DNA of 64,000 nt from Symsagittifera roscoffensis (taxonomy: Eukaryota > Xenacoelomorpha > Acoela > Convolutidae). The first letter of the stretch is position 1; each line of letters begins with the position of its first letter. Positions 1-11,189 of this stretch are shown here, piece after piece. A model generated the notes under the pieces. That model saw nothing but the letters and a program-made list of their open reading frames with translations, had not been told where the DNA came from and made no database searches. The position numbers and the translations under genes were made by a program. The DNA lies in the NCBI RefSeq assembly GCF_963678635.1, contig NW_026971073.1, positions 162,001-226,000 on the forward strand, written 5' to 3'.

Positions 1-93
1 ACAATCATTCTCACGAATCGATATATCCTTTTTTCTCCAACCCTACAATACATGACCCAAGTTAAGCTAACCACAAAAAATCGTAAGAACTAA

Positions 94-300
94 CAGTTAA
101 GGAAATTAGAAATCATTAATCCCAATCTTTCATCTATCATCCTACACCTTATGTCAAGAGACAATTTAGGAAATACACAAACTATTATACTACATAACAA
201 AATATTTAATGACGAAAGATACGACCTTGTAGTCACACCACAGAGACAAACAAGAGGATACATAAGAACAAATGACAAATATTTAGGAAGAAAATTATAA
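94..300 (+). pseudogene. Coding-like fragment upstream of gag, copy A
   Basis: An open frame of 68 codons bounded by TAA on both sides, with balanced composition (segments such as YDLVVTPQRQTRGYIRT). No good start codon; one internal ATG at about 150. Its position just before the gag N-terminal region suggests it is the more N-terminal part of the same very long gag, but no second copy is visible in this window to confirm it. Bases 300-586 continue with broken frames, including a short piece ending in the frame of the next feature; I see no other signal there. Confidence 0.35.
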
Positions 301-586
301 GCAAACAAAAACATTTTGTTCGAAAACGATTTTCAAAGCGAAGAAACGCAGTCTCAGAATCAGAAATCAGTGAAATACAGGACCTTTACAAATTGAAAGA
401 CTAAAAAAACATCAAATTAACGATCAATTAAACTTTTCTGACTAAGAAACCACGTCAATATCATCAATAAAAGGAAAACGAAGGTTTAAAAAAAGTCATA
501 TACAAACAAACCAGTACGTCTATATGATTGGAATCAACCAATAAAACACGTTGAAAATTACACACTCACTGTCATAAAACACAAAA

Positions 587-3500
587 ATGATCCGAAATGA
601 AGAAAACCAAGAAGAAACCTCCGTTCTCCCATTTTTAATGAACCCACTAGCTGAAATTAGAGGACAAGTACAATTTTGTCAAAGCTTTATCGCAACTGTA
701 TTTGGAAAAGGAGATAGTCAGTGCACAAGAGAATTCCCAGAGGTAAAAATCAAAAGACAACTTCTTGATCACTATCTAAAAGGAATGGGTAACATTAGAC
801 AACAAAATGGACTCTACACAAGAAATCAGTTCACCATATAGCTTTCATGGCAATCATCTAATCCAAACAGACGACGTAGATATTGATTTTTCAAAAGTTT
901 TCACAGAATACATAAAAACTATACAACATCAAAACTCAAAAAGAGCAAATTCAATATTCACTAACGATGTTTTCCCAATATTTTATAGCTATTTGACTAT
1001 ATTAGAAAGAACAGAATCTCAAGGAGATTCACAAGTTCAAACATCTCGACATACAATCGTAAGACATGAAATTGAACTATTTTCCTAATTTTTAAACGCG
1101 ATCCGTGAAAATATATCAAGTAATGAAAGGGTGCAACATGTTAAACAAGACTCACAAAAATCTTAGTATGGTTCATAATTGATTTTTTTACACATAATTT
1201 TGACCTCATTTCGCAAGCAAGAAAAACCTTTAGATCACAAGATACAGATGATGAAACTGTCTTAGCAGAACAATCAGGTTATGTTTGGAACCCTGAATGG
1301 TCTCATGTGTTATTTGCTACTATACCAACAAATACATCAAGCCAAGCATTTAGCACAATTTATATTAACAAAGATTATGTTAGAAAATATCCAATCACAG
1401 TCGACGCAACACCTTTAAACTATGATTCATTCTTTCGGGATAGAGCAGTAAACAATAGTTTAATTTCAACTTTTCTCCAACACAACAACATAAATGGAAC
1501 TAAAAATCTTACACAACAAGACATCCAAACTCCATCACACTTCGTAAGTGATCAAATGGTTGAAACAATAACAATTACAACACATTGAATATTTCACCTA
1601 TCCATCCAAATCTTACAACTCCAAGACCAAAAAACCCAATTTACCACAGGTAACAGTACAATCCACACTGAAATTTTCAGCTGTTTCAAAAGACTCACAT
1701 ATAGATTACCAATCATTTAGACCAATTACAAAACCAGCACAAAAACAAAAAAATTCAAAAAAGAAATAATTTTTCCGAACATAACTATAATTTTGTAAGT
1801 AGACCACAAACAACTAGATCTTCTAGTACAAAGTCTCAAAACCACTTATTCTCACAAAGTCAAAGTTTACAACAACCATCATCAAATTCAGTAAGTTTTA
1901 ATGATTACCCACAAAATTCACAAGATCGAAGTAAAAACTATACATTTTTCCAACAAAACAAAAATAATACACATCGATATCATACTAGACATCAAACACC
2001 TTCTTATACAGCTAGTTACTTTCCTTGAGATGATGAGGAATATTATAATTAAAATCATCAACGATTTTATCGAAGACAGAGACCTCGTTCTTACAACATA
2101 GATCAACCAGTTATTTTTGAACCTTATACACGAGAAGAACAAATACAACAACCTAGAACAAATCCAACATCCCAGAATAATATTTTTCAAACACAAAACC
2201 CAGTAAATGCATAATCTTATTAACCAACAGAAATGCCTAACGAAATTCCACTACCATAATGTTTACAACAACATGAAATAACAGAAAGCCGACTTACGAT
2301 ATTTTCACCAAAGCCAAATGCCGCAGAATCACTACAGATGACTATGAAATTATATCTAATGGGTGGATGATCAATATCATCAAATAGACCAGTAATGGTA
2401 TTCAAAGGCACATATCCAGAATACTCTGTAGAGGATTACTAAATTGCAGTCACAGCGAATCTAATTTTAAATATAGGACCTGAAACAGTAAATACGCCAC
2501 TTCATTAAAATTGGATTTATAGGCGCACAGCATTAATCAAAACCACACTTATTGGGGCAGCCGTAAAAAATGGTTTTCGGTTCCACCTGAGGATATATAA
2601 TCTGATGGGAAAATACTTACACAAGAATTTTCAAAAATGTTTGACTCTGAAAGAAACAAACAACATCTAAGAGTCCAATGCAATGAAATTCGAAGACTAC
2701 CAAATTAAACAATTAAATTAAACTAGCGGTAAGAATTGAAACACTAGTCCGAAAACGTTTTCACTCAAAATTCTTGATTATAAAATACAAAAATGACAGA
2801 AATCTTAATGATGACTCTAACACTTCAATTACAAAAAATAGCAATAAAAAAGAGATCACATGTTTCCTCCATCCGAGAACCAGGCTTAGACTTTAGAAAA
2901 CTAGTTGATAAATAAGAACAAGCAAAAGTCACTATGAAACTAGAAGAAACAGAAAATCTAAAGCTATAAAATGTCAATATCATCCAAACCACTACTTCAA
3001 ACATAAAGAAATATACACGACCCAGATACAGATTTATCCAAAAAAATTACTGAAATTATTAATATATACGAGAAAAACCCAAGATTTAAAGGCAAACCAT
3101 CATTCAAAAAATGGTGCAACTATTGCCGAATATATAGACACATCATTGCTGAATGCAGACAAAAACAGCAAGACAACCAAAATAAACTACAAAAGTACAG
3201 AGAACCTAACAAAACATTTCATCAGTATATGAAAAAGGATCAAAATTTACCTAACAAAAATATCCACGGTAATTATAGTTCTTGAAAACCAATACCAAAT
3301 TATCAAATTATTCTAGAAATCAATCTCCTTATAATTCAAACTTCAGAGGACGATCACCAAACCAAAGAAATTCACGTAATTTATCACAAAACAGATATAG
3401 TTGATCAAATAGTCGAAATAATCACCATAGAAACAATTATTCAAGCTCAAATTCAAACCGACCAGAATTTTCATTTGGAATCAGTTACCAATCCCACTCT

Positions 3501-3850
3501 AGGAACATAAATTACTCAAATAGTCGAAATCAACAAAATCATAATCGATCACGAAATTACTCAAACAATATATCGAACCACCAAAGACCAAATTATAACA
3601 ATTATCAAAATAGACCACGAGATAAGTCACAAAAAAGAAATTCAAACACTAACAGAAGACATAAAAAAAAACAATTCTCAATCACCACAATGGAAAAACA
3701 CACGATATCCAGATTATCAACAAAAAAAGTCAAAGACTCCACAACATCAAAGACAAATCAATCGAGTACATTCAACTGAAGAAATCAATTAAGACCCCCC
3801 TGGTAAGGATAATACAGAAAATATAGAATTACAATTAAATCACATCAATT
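587..3850 (+). pseudogene. gag: gag, copy A (long N-terminal region, capsid, CCHC knuckle, N/S/R-rich tail)
   Basis: Structural polyprotein. Bases 587-1,600 hold an N-terminal region in pieces (587-841, 807-1088, 1307-1588) that matches no family I know; it recurs at 4,140-4,930 and, on the minus strand, at 35,800-36,830. Bases 1,798-2,250 are Q/S/R-rich. The capsid-like block at 2,300-2,660 matches the copy B capsid (PNAAESL, LILNIGPE, short WFSVPP). A zinc knuckle lies at 3,115-3,156 (CNYCRIYRHIIAEC, CX2CX4HX4C). A low-complexity N/S/R tail follows to 3,790. About 3.2 kb of gag is long for a Ty3-type element. Many TAA/TAG stops and several frameshifts; clearly dead. Confidence 0.75.
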
Positions 3851-4129
3851 GCGAATCTTTAGACAATGAAAACGGCACAGTAAATGCAATTTCAATTAAC
3901 ATGATACACGTTGAAAATGACTACGAACTTCTTATAGATGAACAACCAATACATTCCCAAAGCTATAAAAGTCATGATCACTTTCTCTTAAATTATTACA
4001 CAAGACCAATAAATAATAACAAAACGATTGAACAAAAAGCAGATGAGTAAGTATCATAAGACAATACTAATCAGTATCCTAAAATCTTGATCACTTGATC
4101 ACACACAAAAAATCTTGTTCAAAATCTTG

Positions 4130-5610
4130 AAAAATCTTTATCACTATCTAAAAGGAATTTGTAACAATAGACAACAATATGGAATCTACACAATTTAAAT
4201 CAGTTCACCAAATATTTTTCATGGCAATTATTTAATTCAAACAGACGACGAAGACATCGAATTTTCAAAACTTTTCACAGAGTACATAAATAATATACAA
4301 CATCGAAATTCACAAAGAGCAAATTCAATATTCACTAACGATGTATTCTCAACTATTTATAGCTGTTTGTCTATATTAGAAAGAACAAAATCTCAAGGAG
4401 ATTCACAAGTTCAAACATCTCAACATACAACCGTAAGACATGAAAAAGCAATATTGTCCAAATTTCAAACGCGATCCGTGAAAATATAACAAATAATGAA
4501 ATCACGCAACATATTAAACAAGATTTACAAAAAACTTTTGCATGGCTCATAATTGGTTATTTTACACATAACTTTGACCTTATTTCAAAAGCAAGAAAAA
4601 ATTTTAGACCACAAGATACAGATAATGAAACTGTCTTAGCAGAACAATCAGATTATGTTTGGGACCCTGACTTGTCTCATGTTTTTTTTTTGTTAATATA
4701 CCAACAGATATATCAACCCAAGCAATAAGCACAATTTCTATTGACAAAGATTATAATAAAATATATCCATTCACAGTCGACGCAACACCTTTAAACTATG
4801 ATTCATTCTTTCCCGATAGAGCAGGAAACAATAGTTTAAATTCAGCATTTATCTAACAAGAAAACCTAAATGGAACTAGAAATCTTACACAACAAGATAT
4901 CCAAACTTCATCACACTTCGACACTATTTCAATGACCGATCTAGAAGTTCTTCATATAATAGAAATAGAAACTTCAAACAATAGAAATAAAAACTATTCA
5001 AATGATCGAAACCAAATGATCTCAAAAGAATAGATCACGTGATTATTCTAACAACAAATCAAATTATCAAAAATTAAGATAAAACAACTATCAAAATAGA
5101 TCACGCGATAATTTACAAAATAAAAATTCAGATATAACAATGGACAGAGAAAGTACTCTCAATCACCACAGAGGAATAACACACGTTATCCAGATTCTCA
5201 ACAAAAATATAGAAGTAGTACACCAAAACATTAAAGACTAATCAATCAAGTACAGACAACTGAATAAATCAATTCAGACCCCCTGGTATTGATAATGCAC
5301 AAAGTATGGAACTACAATGAAATCAATCAGTTGCGAATCAACAGACAGTGAAAACAACACAGAAAAAGCAATTTCAATTAACATGATACTTGTTTCAAAT
5401 GACTACGAACCTCTTATAAACAAATAACCAATACATTCACATCTCTACGAAACTCATGATCAATTTCTCTTAAGTTATTACACAAGACCAGTTTTAAAAA
5501 AACAATTGAACAAATAGTAGATGAGAGAGCAGAAGAAAAACCTGTAGAAACTTCAAGTACAAATCACATCAACCAAAATGCACCAAAAATACCACCAAGA
5601 AAAAAATTTG
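4130..5610 (+). pseudogene. Second, internally deleted gag segment in copy A
   Basis: From 4,140 the sequence restarts with the gag N-terminal region already seen at 770-1,560 (shared words include RANSIFTNDVF, SQGDSQVQTS and TVLAEQS or its decayed form). At about 4,925 it jumps to the N/S/R-rich tail, skipping capsid and zinc knuckle, then continues through a linker (EQIVDERAEEKPVE) into protease. The first gag segment ends in the same linker region (about 4,010-4,050). This is therefore a tandem duplication of gag, with capsid and knuckle lost from the second repeat. Both repeats are heavily mutated, so the event is not recent. Confidence 0.7.
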
Positions 5611-6440
5611 GACATTTTCATTCCTCTTAGAAAACCCAAGAAACAAAGCATTTCAACCACAAGATCTCAAAATTGATTTTTTATTAGATTCATGAGCAGA
5701 AACAAACATTATCAACATCCCTACTTGGAATGAAATAAAAACTTTACAACCAAAATTAATACCCTTAAAAACAGCAAGCAGGCTAGCAACATCACAAGGC
5801 TCATTCTTATCACACTATGAAAAAATCCAACTTTTCCTTATTCCCAAAAGAACAATGGAGGAAAACAAACTCTTGAACAAACCATTCAAGCAAACCTTGA
5901 AACTTAATATCATTGGAATTACATTCATTAGAAAATATTTAACAACTATTAATATCTTAGACAGCAAAATTAATATAAAAGATAAATACCCGAGAATAAA
6001 CAACACAGCTTTACCATTCTTTCAAGGAATAAACGAACAACCATCATTTTTCTCAAAATTTTATCCTAGAAACAATAAAGAACGAAAACAACTAAAACCA
6101 CTATGAGGTTATATTGATGAATTTTCGATCAAACAAGTTCACCAAATGATAAAAATCAAAAGAGACAACATCTCTATATGTCTGACTTTGTCTTTGAACA
6201 AACTCATAATTTTTTTTGAATAACAATCTAATCTATCAAGTACATGCAAAACTCAGACTCAGACATCATTTCTTTACATGTCTATAATAACTCTCCATAC
6301 TTTTTAACCCTATCTCAAGGAAATTGCGTTTTGAGTAAATAATATTTTGCAACTACTAGATATATCTCAATCAACATTTCTTGGCAAAGAATTATCAATA
6401 ATTAATGTAATAAGTAATGAAAAAAGGAAATACAGACTAT
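5611..6440 (+). pseudogene. Aspartic protease and linker, copy A
   Basis: Retroviral-type protease that would cleave the Gag-Pol polyprotein. The active-site region reads IDFLLDS followed by TGA at 5,693-5,695, where copy B (61,742-61,734) has DSG; the flanking context NIINIPTWNEI matches copy B NIINIRTWNEI. Bases 5,855-6,106 stay open and encode the C-terminal half of the domain and linker. The catalytic triad is interrupted by a stop, so this copy is inactive. Bases 6,110-6,440 are a degraded connector with a block resembling the copy B connector (61,011-61,238). Confidence 0.75.
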
Positions 6441-7420
6441 TTCACGAAAACACTTTATTCTAAGCCCACACTTCAAATACCAATTATACAGAAGAACAAC
6501 AAAAATTCTTGAAAATGTTCAATTTCAACACTCTCAGATAAAAAGAGATTGAACAATTAGTCAATTTACTATTAAAATACGCAAAAGTTTATGCAACATC
6601 TAAGTTTGACATTAGAAAAGTAAATTTACCACTACATCTACTTTTCGAACCTGACGAAATTTTCAAAAAACAAAGGGCAAGTAAAGTACAGGTTCATTTA
6701 CACGACAAATTTAACAGACTACTAGACATACTAGAACAATATAAAATCTTTTCTCCAAAAAAAATAAAGAAGAACAGCTAAAAGGAAACACATTTATAGA
6801 ACCCCTTATCATCCTAGACAAAGGAGAATCACTAAAAGTATTTCTAGACGCTAGATATCTCAATTCACTCATCGATTCATCTAAAAATAACTGGCCCATT
6901 GAACCAATTCAAGTAATTCTCACAGAAATAAACGGTAAAAACTTCACAACAGCAGATATCAATAGTGCATATAAACAAATGCCGTTAGATGAACAATCAC
7001 GACGATTAACACAATTTGTTATCGGAAATCAACAAAATGAATTCAATAGATTATGCTATGGTATCTCCATAGGACCAGCAGCATTCTCAGCATTTATGAG
7101 CAAAATTTTCAGACCACTCATACTCAAGAAAAAGGCAAACACATATTTAGACGATGTTTTTTTTGCAATCACAAACCAAGGACGAATTGTTCACAGTTTT
7201 AGTAAAATATCATCAGACATTATTACAAGAAAATATAAAAGCAGCCCCAGAAAATCACTTTTTTTCTAACACGTGTAAAGTTTCTTGGACATTTTATAGA
7301 AAGAAACACCATAACTCCATTAAAACCTCGAATTGGTGCAACTCAAGAACTTCAACCACCATCTAACAAAACGAAAATCCAAGATATTTTTAGGATGTTA
7401 AACTTCTTAAGTAAATATGA
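6441..7420 (+). pseudogene. Reverse transcriptase, copy A
   Basis: RNA-dependent DNA polymerase of a Ty3-like element. Visible blocks: a fingers region from about 6,590 (VYATSKFD, KQRASKV); the LD-type motif near 6,840; a palm region from 6,979 (QFVIGNQQ, FNRLCYGISIGPAAF); and the catalytic box YLDD at 7,144-7,155, with both aspartates present. The longest open piece is 6,979-7,269; a frameshift follows the catalytic box, and the thumb continues in other frames to about 7,400. It retains YLDD where copy B has CLDD and copy C YLDV, but upstream stops make it non-functional. Confidence 0.85.
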
Positions 7421-8560
7421 ATATATAAAATGCAATTAAACTTAAGACCCTTCTATAACATTCGTAGACAACAAAACAATTTTGAATGGACAACAGAACA
7501 CCAAACATGATTTGAAGAAATCAAAAAACTTCTCACAGAACAAAATTCAAACACGATTCCAGATCCCGGCCAGCCATTTAATGCAATGTCCGATGCTTCT
7601 AATTTTGGCATCAGTGCAGCATTATTATAATCCCATAATGAACAAATAAAATTAATCTCATTTCAGCAAATTCTAGACTATTGACACAAGCTGAACTTAG
7701 ACTCTCTACTCTTATGACAGCACAGCTATAATATATACACTTACAGAACACGGATTTTTAGTACTTGGATCAAAACATCCAACAGTCCTATTCACAGATC
7801 ATAAACCCATTATATTCTATTTACACAAAAATTGAAACCAAACCATAGAGATGATAGATTTCAATTAATTTCAATAATATTCACCAAATTACATATAGTT
7901 TGGACAGCAGAAAACAATCTTGCACTAACAGATACTCTTAGTAGAAATACACCACCTGAATTGCTAAGGTAACAAGAAAAACAACAGTTGAAACACCGCA
8001 AAACAATATATTCTTTCTTGCAAAGGATGAAACTTCACCACGATTGGAAGGTAATTATGCAGTAAAAACTGACATAGATCAATCAAAAATAAACAATCTT
8101 CAACATTTTCCACTTTATTTAAATTGTCAAAACAATCACTATGAAGTTGATCTACTAGGTAAATCTACATTTAAACCAATTCCGTACTCAACGTGGTTTA
8201 AGAACAATACCTAATAAAAACAAATTAGACAACAACCATATAAAAAAAATCTATTCACTCTAAAAGAAAAAGAAAATCTAACTGACAATATGAAATTATC
8301 AGGCCCAATAAAAAACTACTCGAAATAAACGATAAATCGTTTTTTAACCTCCATGACCCTCTAGACACAGTACCCTTGTCAAAAAAATAAATTGAAGACT
8401 TGATTCTACCAAACACAGAAAACATCACATTAGATCTTTTTTAAAAACACTAAAACCTTGCCCCAGTCATCCGACAACTAAAATCATGGCACAAATATAA
8501 AACTAAACCAATTAAAGCTGACACCACAATTCTAGGAAATAAAACTGAAAAATTAATAAT
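7421..8560 (+). pseudogene. RNase H domain and connector to integrase, copy A
   Basis: RNase H degrades the RNA strand of the RNA:DNA hybrid during reverse transcription. The block aligns with the copy B ORF at 59,088-59,972: the tether starts at about 7,440, the TDHKPI-type box lies at about 7,793-7,815 (FTDHKP), and the Ty3-type closing LSRN box is at about 7,945. Several stops (for example in the SHNEQIK region near 7,628) and frameshifts interrupt it. Bases 8,000-8,560 are the degraded connector, alignable to 58,760-59,330 in copy B. Confidence 0.7.
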
Positions 8561-10150
8561 ACCTTCATAAATGAGAATACAGATATTTTAGAATACCAAA
8601 CACTTGGTCATAAAGTACTTTGTCTACCTTTAAGTATGATGCTTATAGCTTTCCATACTTCACATACATCACACACTAAAAGATACTCAGGATCAGAAAA
8701 AACATACTCAATTCTTATTGAAAATTTTTAATTTCCAAACGCAAAAATGTGGAATAAATTATTAAGCAACGATTGCATCACATGTAAATTAAAAAAACCC
8801 TACCCAAATAAAAAACAAATTGCAGAAAAACAAGATTTTAAAGTCTTTTTATTATTCAATCAAAGAAATTCATTCGATACAAAAGTAACCAATATCAACA
8901 TCCTCAGAGGGAAACTCATATATAATGGTCATTATTGAAGCATTTACATACTACGTAGCACTTAACCCAGTAACCCCTTGTAATGCTAAATATTCATATA
9001 CATCTCTTTAAGAACATTGGATATCATATTTTGGATTACCCGAAATTCTAGTAACAGACACTGGCACTTAATTTATAAACAACGAAATTATCACACTGTG
9101 CCACTTATATAAAATTCAACATAAACCACGTACATCTCATGCACCTTGGATTATGGATTAGTCAAAGGCATGAACCGTTCAGATGTATCAGATGTGTCAT
9201 TAATGGAAATGACACACGATTCACTGAAAGGTCAACAGATATAAAGCTATTCCCTTTGTCTTATAATTCACAAATAACAAAAACTTTAGGAACGTCACAA
9301 CACGAGATGATTTTCAACCAAAAACCACGAAAGCCGATAATACTCACAGCTAATGCTTCAAAAAAACACAAGTCAGCCGACTGAAGAATCAATATGTTAT
9401 AATCTCCCACTACATTCTCACAAGGAAGACCACTTTCATCACCCAAAAAGTCCAAATAAGCTTCCGGTACACACACCAGTTGGAATTTAAAAAAGAAGCA
9501 TTTTAAAAAAGAAACATAAATTTATCACAAAACAACAAAAAAAATTACAAAGACAAAAAAAACTCCCAAATAAATTCTTGATTCACACCAGCTACAGACT
9601 TAAAAATGGGAACACTCGTTTGAATTCCAAATTTTGCATGGCAAAAATTTATCTCTAAGAAATTACAATCACTCCGAAAAGGACCGTAGCAAATAATTGA
9701 TATACCTACTAATGTAACTTACAAACTTACAGATGCAAACAAAAAAGAAGTTGTTCAAAACAGAAAAAATCTTCTATCTTATTACCCAAAAGAGTAAAAT
9801 TTTCGCAAATTAACTCAATTATACTTTTTTACAAGATTGAAAGACATTCAAAATTCCGATTACAAACAAAATCAAAGCACTGATTTAAAGGCAAACCCAA
9901 AACCACTCGAACAAAAAAATAAAGCAAATTTAAATCACCAAATCTAGATTACAAAATACCTCAGACAGAAAGAAAAAATCTAATATTATTTAAAAAAATG
10001 CTACCACAAGATCAAAAAGAAAAGTGTCAACAAAGACAATCATCACAACTTCGAAATCAGCCACAAATAGATTAAAAAACATTCATTTCACAATCTAAAA
10101 TATTAAAGAAAGTTGAAGTTCAAAAACCAATTTATTTTTAAGTAACAATT
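8561..10150 (+). pseudogene. Integrase, copy A (HHCC, D,D35E core, GPY/F-like module, basic tail)
   Basis: Catalyses insertion of element cDNA. The zinc-binding N-domain ends in CITCKLKKPYPN (about 8,773-8,808). The second core aspartate is in the VTDTG box (GAC 9,057-9,059), followed four codons later by TAA at 9,069-9,071. Copy B has a TAA in the identical codon. The region of the third acidic residue (about 9,160) has an indel and reads CAA where copy B has GAA. Further on, a GPY/F-like module reads KGP then TAG (9,680-9,690), followed by YKLTDANKKE and NRKNLLSYYPKE. A basic tail with SQLRNQP and SQSKILKKVE runs to about 10,120. Confidence 0.8.
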
Positions 10151-10723
10151 TCAACTCTTAAAATCATTTTAAACACCCGTACATTTTCACAAAGTCCATT
10201 CTGAAAATGCACTTGAACAATCTAGTTCAAATTCTGTCAATAAGAAACTTTCCGAACCATCACCTTATTTTAAGAACACGATATCATTAGCCGTCAAAAC
10301 TTCACCTTCAAGCGTATATCTAATTATAAATTGAAGACCTCCAGGACAAAAATAAGCAACCCGCTAAAAATTGACAACTGAAATTAATCAAATCTCAATA
10401 TTACAACCCTCCCCTATCAAGTAGAACAAAGATCAACATTATTTTCTCAACTTAGACCACAAAACTCCCCCAAGCAAAAATTAAATTAGCCTTAAGAGCA
10501 AAATGAACATGATCATTTAGCCTAAAGTACAAATATCTCTCAGATACCCCAACCATTCTATAAACAAAAACAAAACTAGGAAGACCTTTGTGAGACTATG
10601 AAATTTTCCCTGAGCAAAAATTGCCAACACCCAACCCACTTGTTAAAAAACCAATAAATAATCCGACCACACTCAGTTTTAGCCTCAAAAATTTTAAGAG
10701 ATACTTCGACAGAACAGATCATT
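10151..10723 (+). other. pol to small-ORF spacer, copy A
   Basis: No convincing ORF on the sense strand. The stretch is clearly related to the inverse of 56,640-57,200 in copy B. Strongest block: about 10,610-10,680 versus 56,650-56,720, sharing ACCAATAAATAATCCGA and nearby words at higher similarity than much of the flanking coding DNA. An antisense open frame (10,576-10,872, minus) is not matched by an equivalent ORF in copy B and is taken as chance. The spacer is where a subgenomic RNA signal or splice acceptor for the downstream genes would be expected; that is inference. Confidence 0.5.
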
Positions 10724-10912
10724 TTGTCAATGTTTCTTTCTGAAACAGTTAAACTATCTCGACAAATATTTTTAAACTTTCCAGCATTACTTTCAATCTT
10801 TTTCAAACTTTTTATCATAATACTAGCTGACACTGTAGAAATTTTAATAATACAAATGATTGTTTCTTGCAACTTTTTTCTCGTCTTTTATTTCCTATCC
10901 CAAACCTCATAA
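10724..10912 (+). CDS. Small hydrophobic protein 1, copy A (62 aa)
   Basis: Unrecognised short ORF encoding one long hydrophobic stretch (FFKLFIIILADTVEILII and on). From its second Met (10,730) it aligns without gaps for 50 residues with the copy B ORF at 56,612-56,460: shared residues include the start Met, an S and V near the N-terminus, L-N, F-K-L, D-T-x-E, two runs of isoleucines and C-N-x-F. Same start, same length and conserved chemistry in two otherwise decayed copies argue for a real gene. A membrane protein is predicted; the D-T-x-E pair inside the apolar segment is unusual. It lies between pol and small protein 2. Function unknown; leader peptide or viroporin-like roles are speculation. 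Confidence 0.6.
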   Translation: MSMFLSETVKLSRQIFLNFPALLSIFFKLFIIILADTVEILIIQMIVSCNFFLVFYFLSQTS

Positions 10913-10978
10913 CCTTTGCCAAATTCCTTGATCACCTACACAGGTACAATAATTCATTAACCATTTAATTGCTTCAAA

Positions 10979-11158
10979 ATGTATTTAGCAGAACCGGATG
11001 TTTTTCTATTTTTCATATGTTTTCTCATATTTCTGACATCCTTTAAAATGACACTTTGCAAATGTATCAAAAAAGCAATCATCACTTTCGCATTGGCAAC
11101 ATTTTTTTTAATTCTCTTCATCGAAGAATACTACAATAAACATAAAGTTTATTCGTAA
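10979..11158 (+). CDS. Small hydrophobic protein 2, copy A (59 aa, two membrane segments)
   Basis: Starts ATG TAT, ends TAA. Residues 7-24 form a hydrophobic segment (VFLFFICFLIFLTSF), then a short Cys/Lys motif (CKCIKK, residues 27-32), then a second apolar segment (ITFALATFFLILFI). Related sequence occurs in copy B (56,394-56,231: membrane segment and CKCVKK kept, stop after three codons) and copy C (23,120-22,956, 54 codons open). No family recognised. It sits 66 bases after small protein 1 and before the P/S/T-rich ORF. The charge pattern suggests a hairpin membrane protein with the Cys/Lys loop in the cytosol (inference). Confidence 0.6.
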   Translation: MYLAEPDVFLFFICFLIFLTSFKMTLCKCIKKAIITFALATFFLILFIEEYYNKHKVYS

Positions 11159-11189
11159 ATAGTTTTTGTTTGAAGTTTTTCAAAATTGC

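Noticed and set aside
10576-10872. 98-codon minus-strand ORF opposite small hydrophobic protein 1
   Set aside because: No equivalent minus-sense reading preserved in copy B; the plus-sense frame is conserved without gaps.
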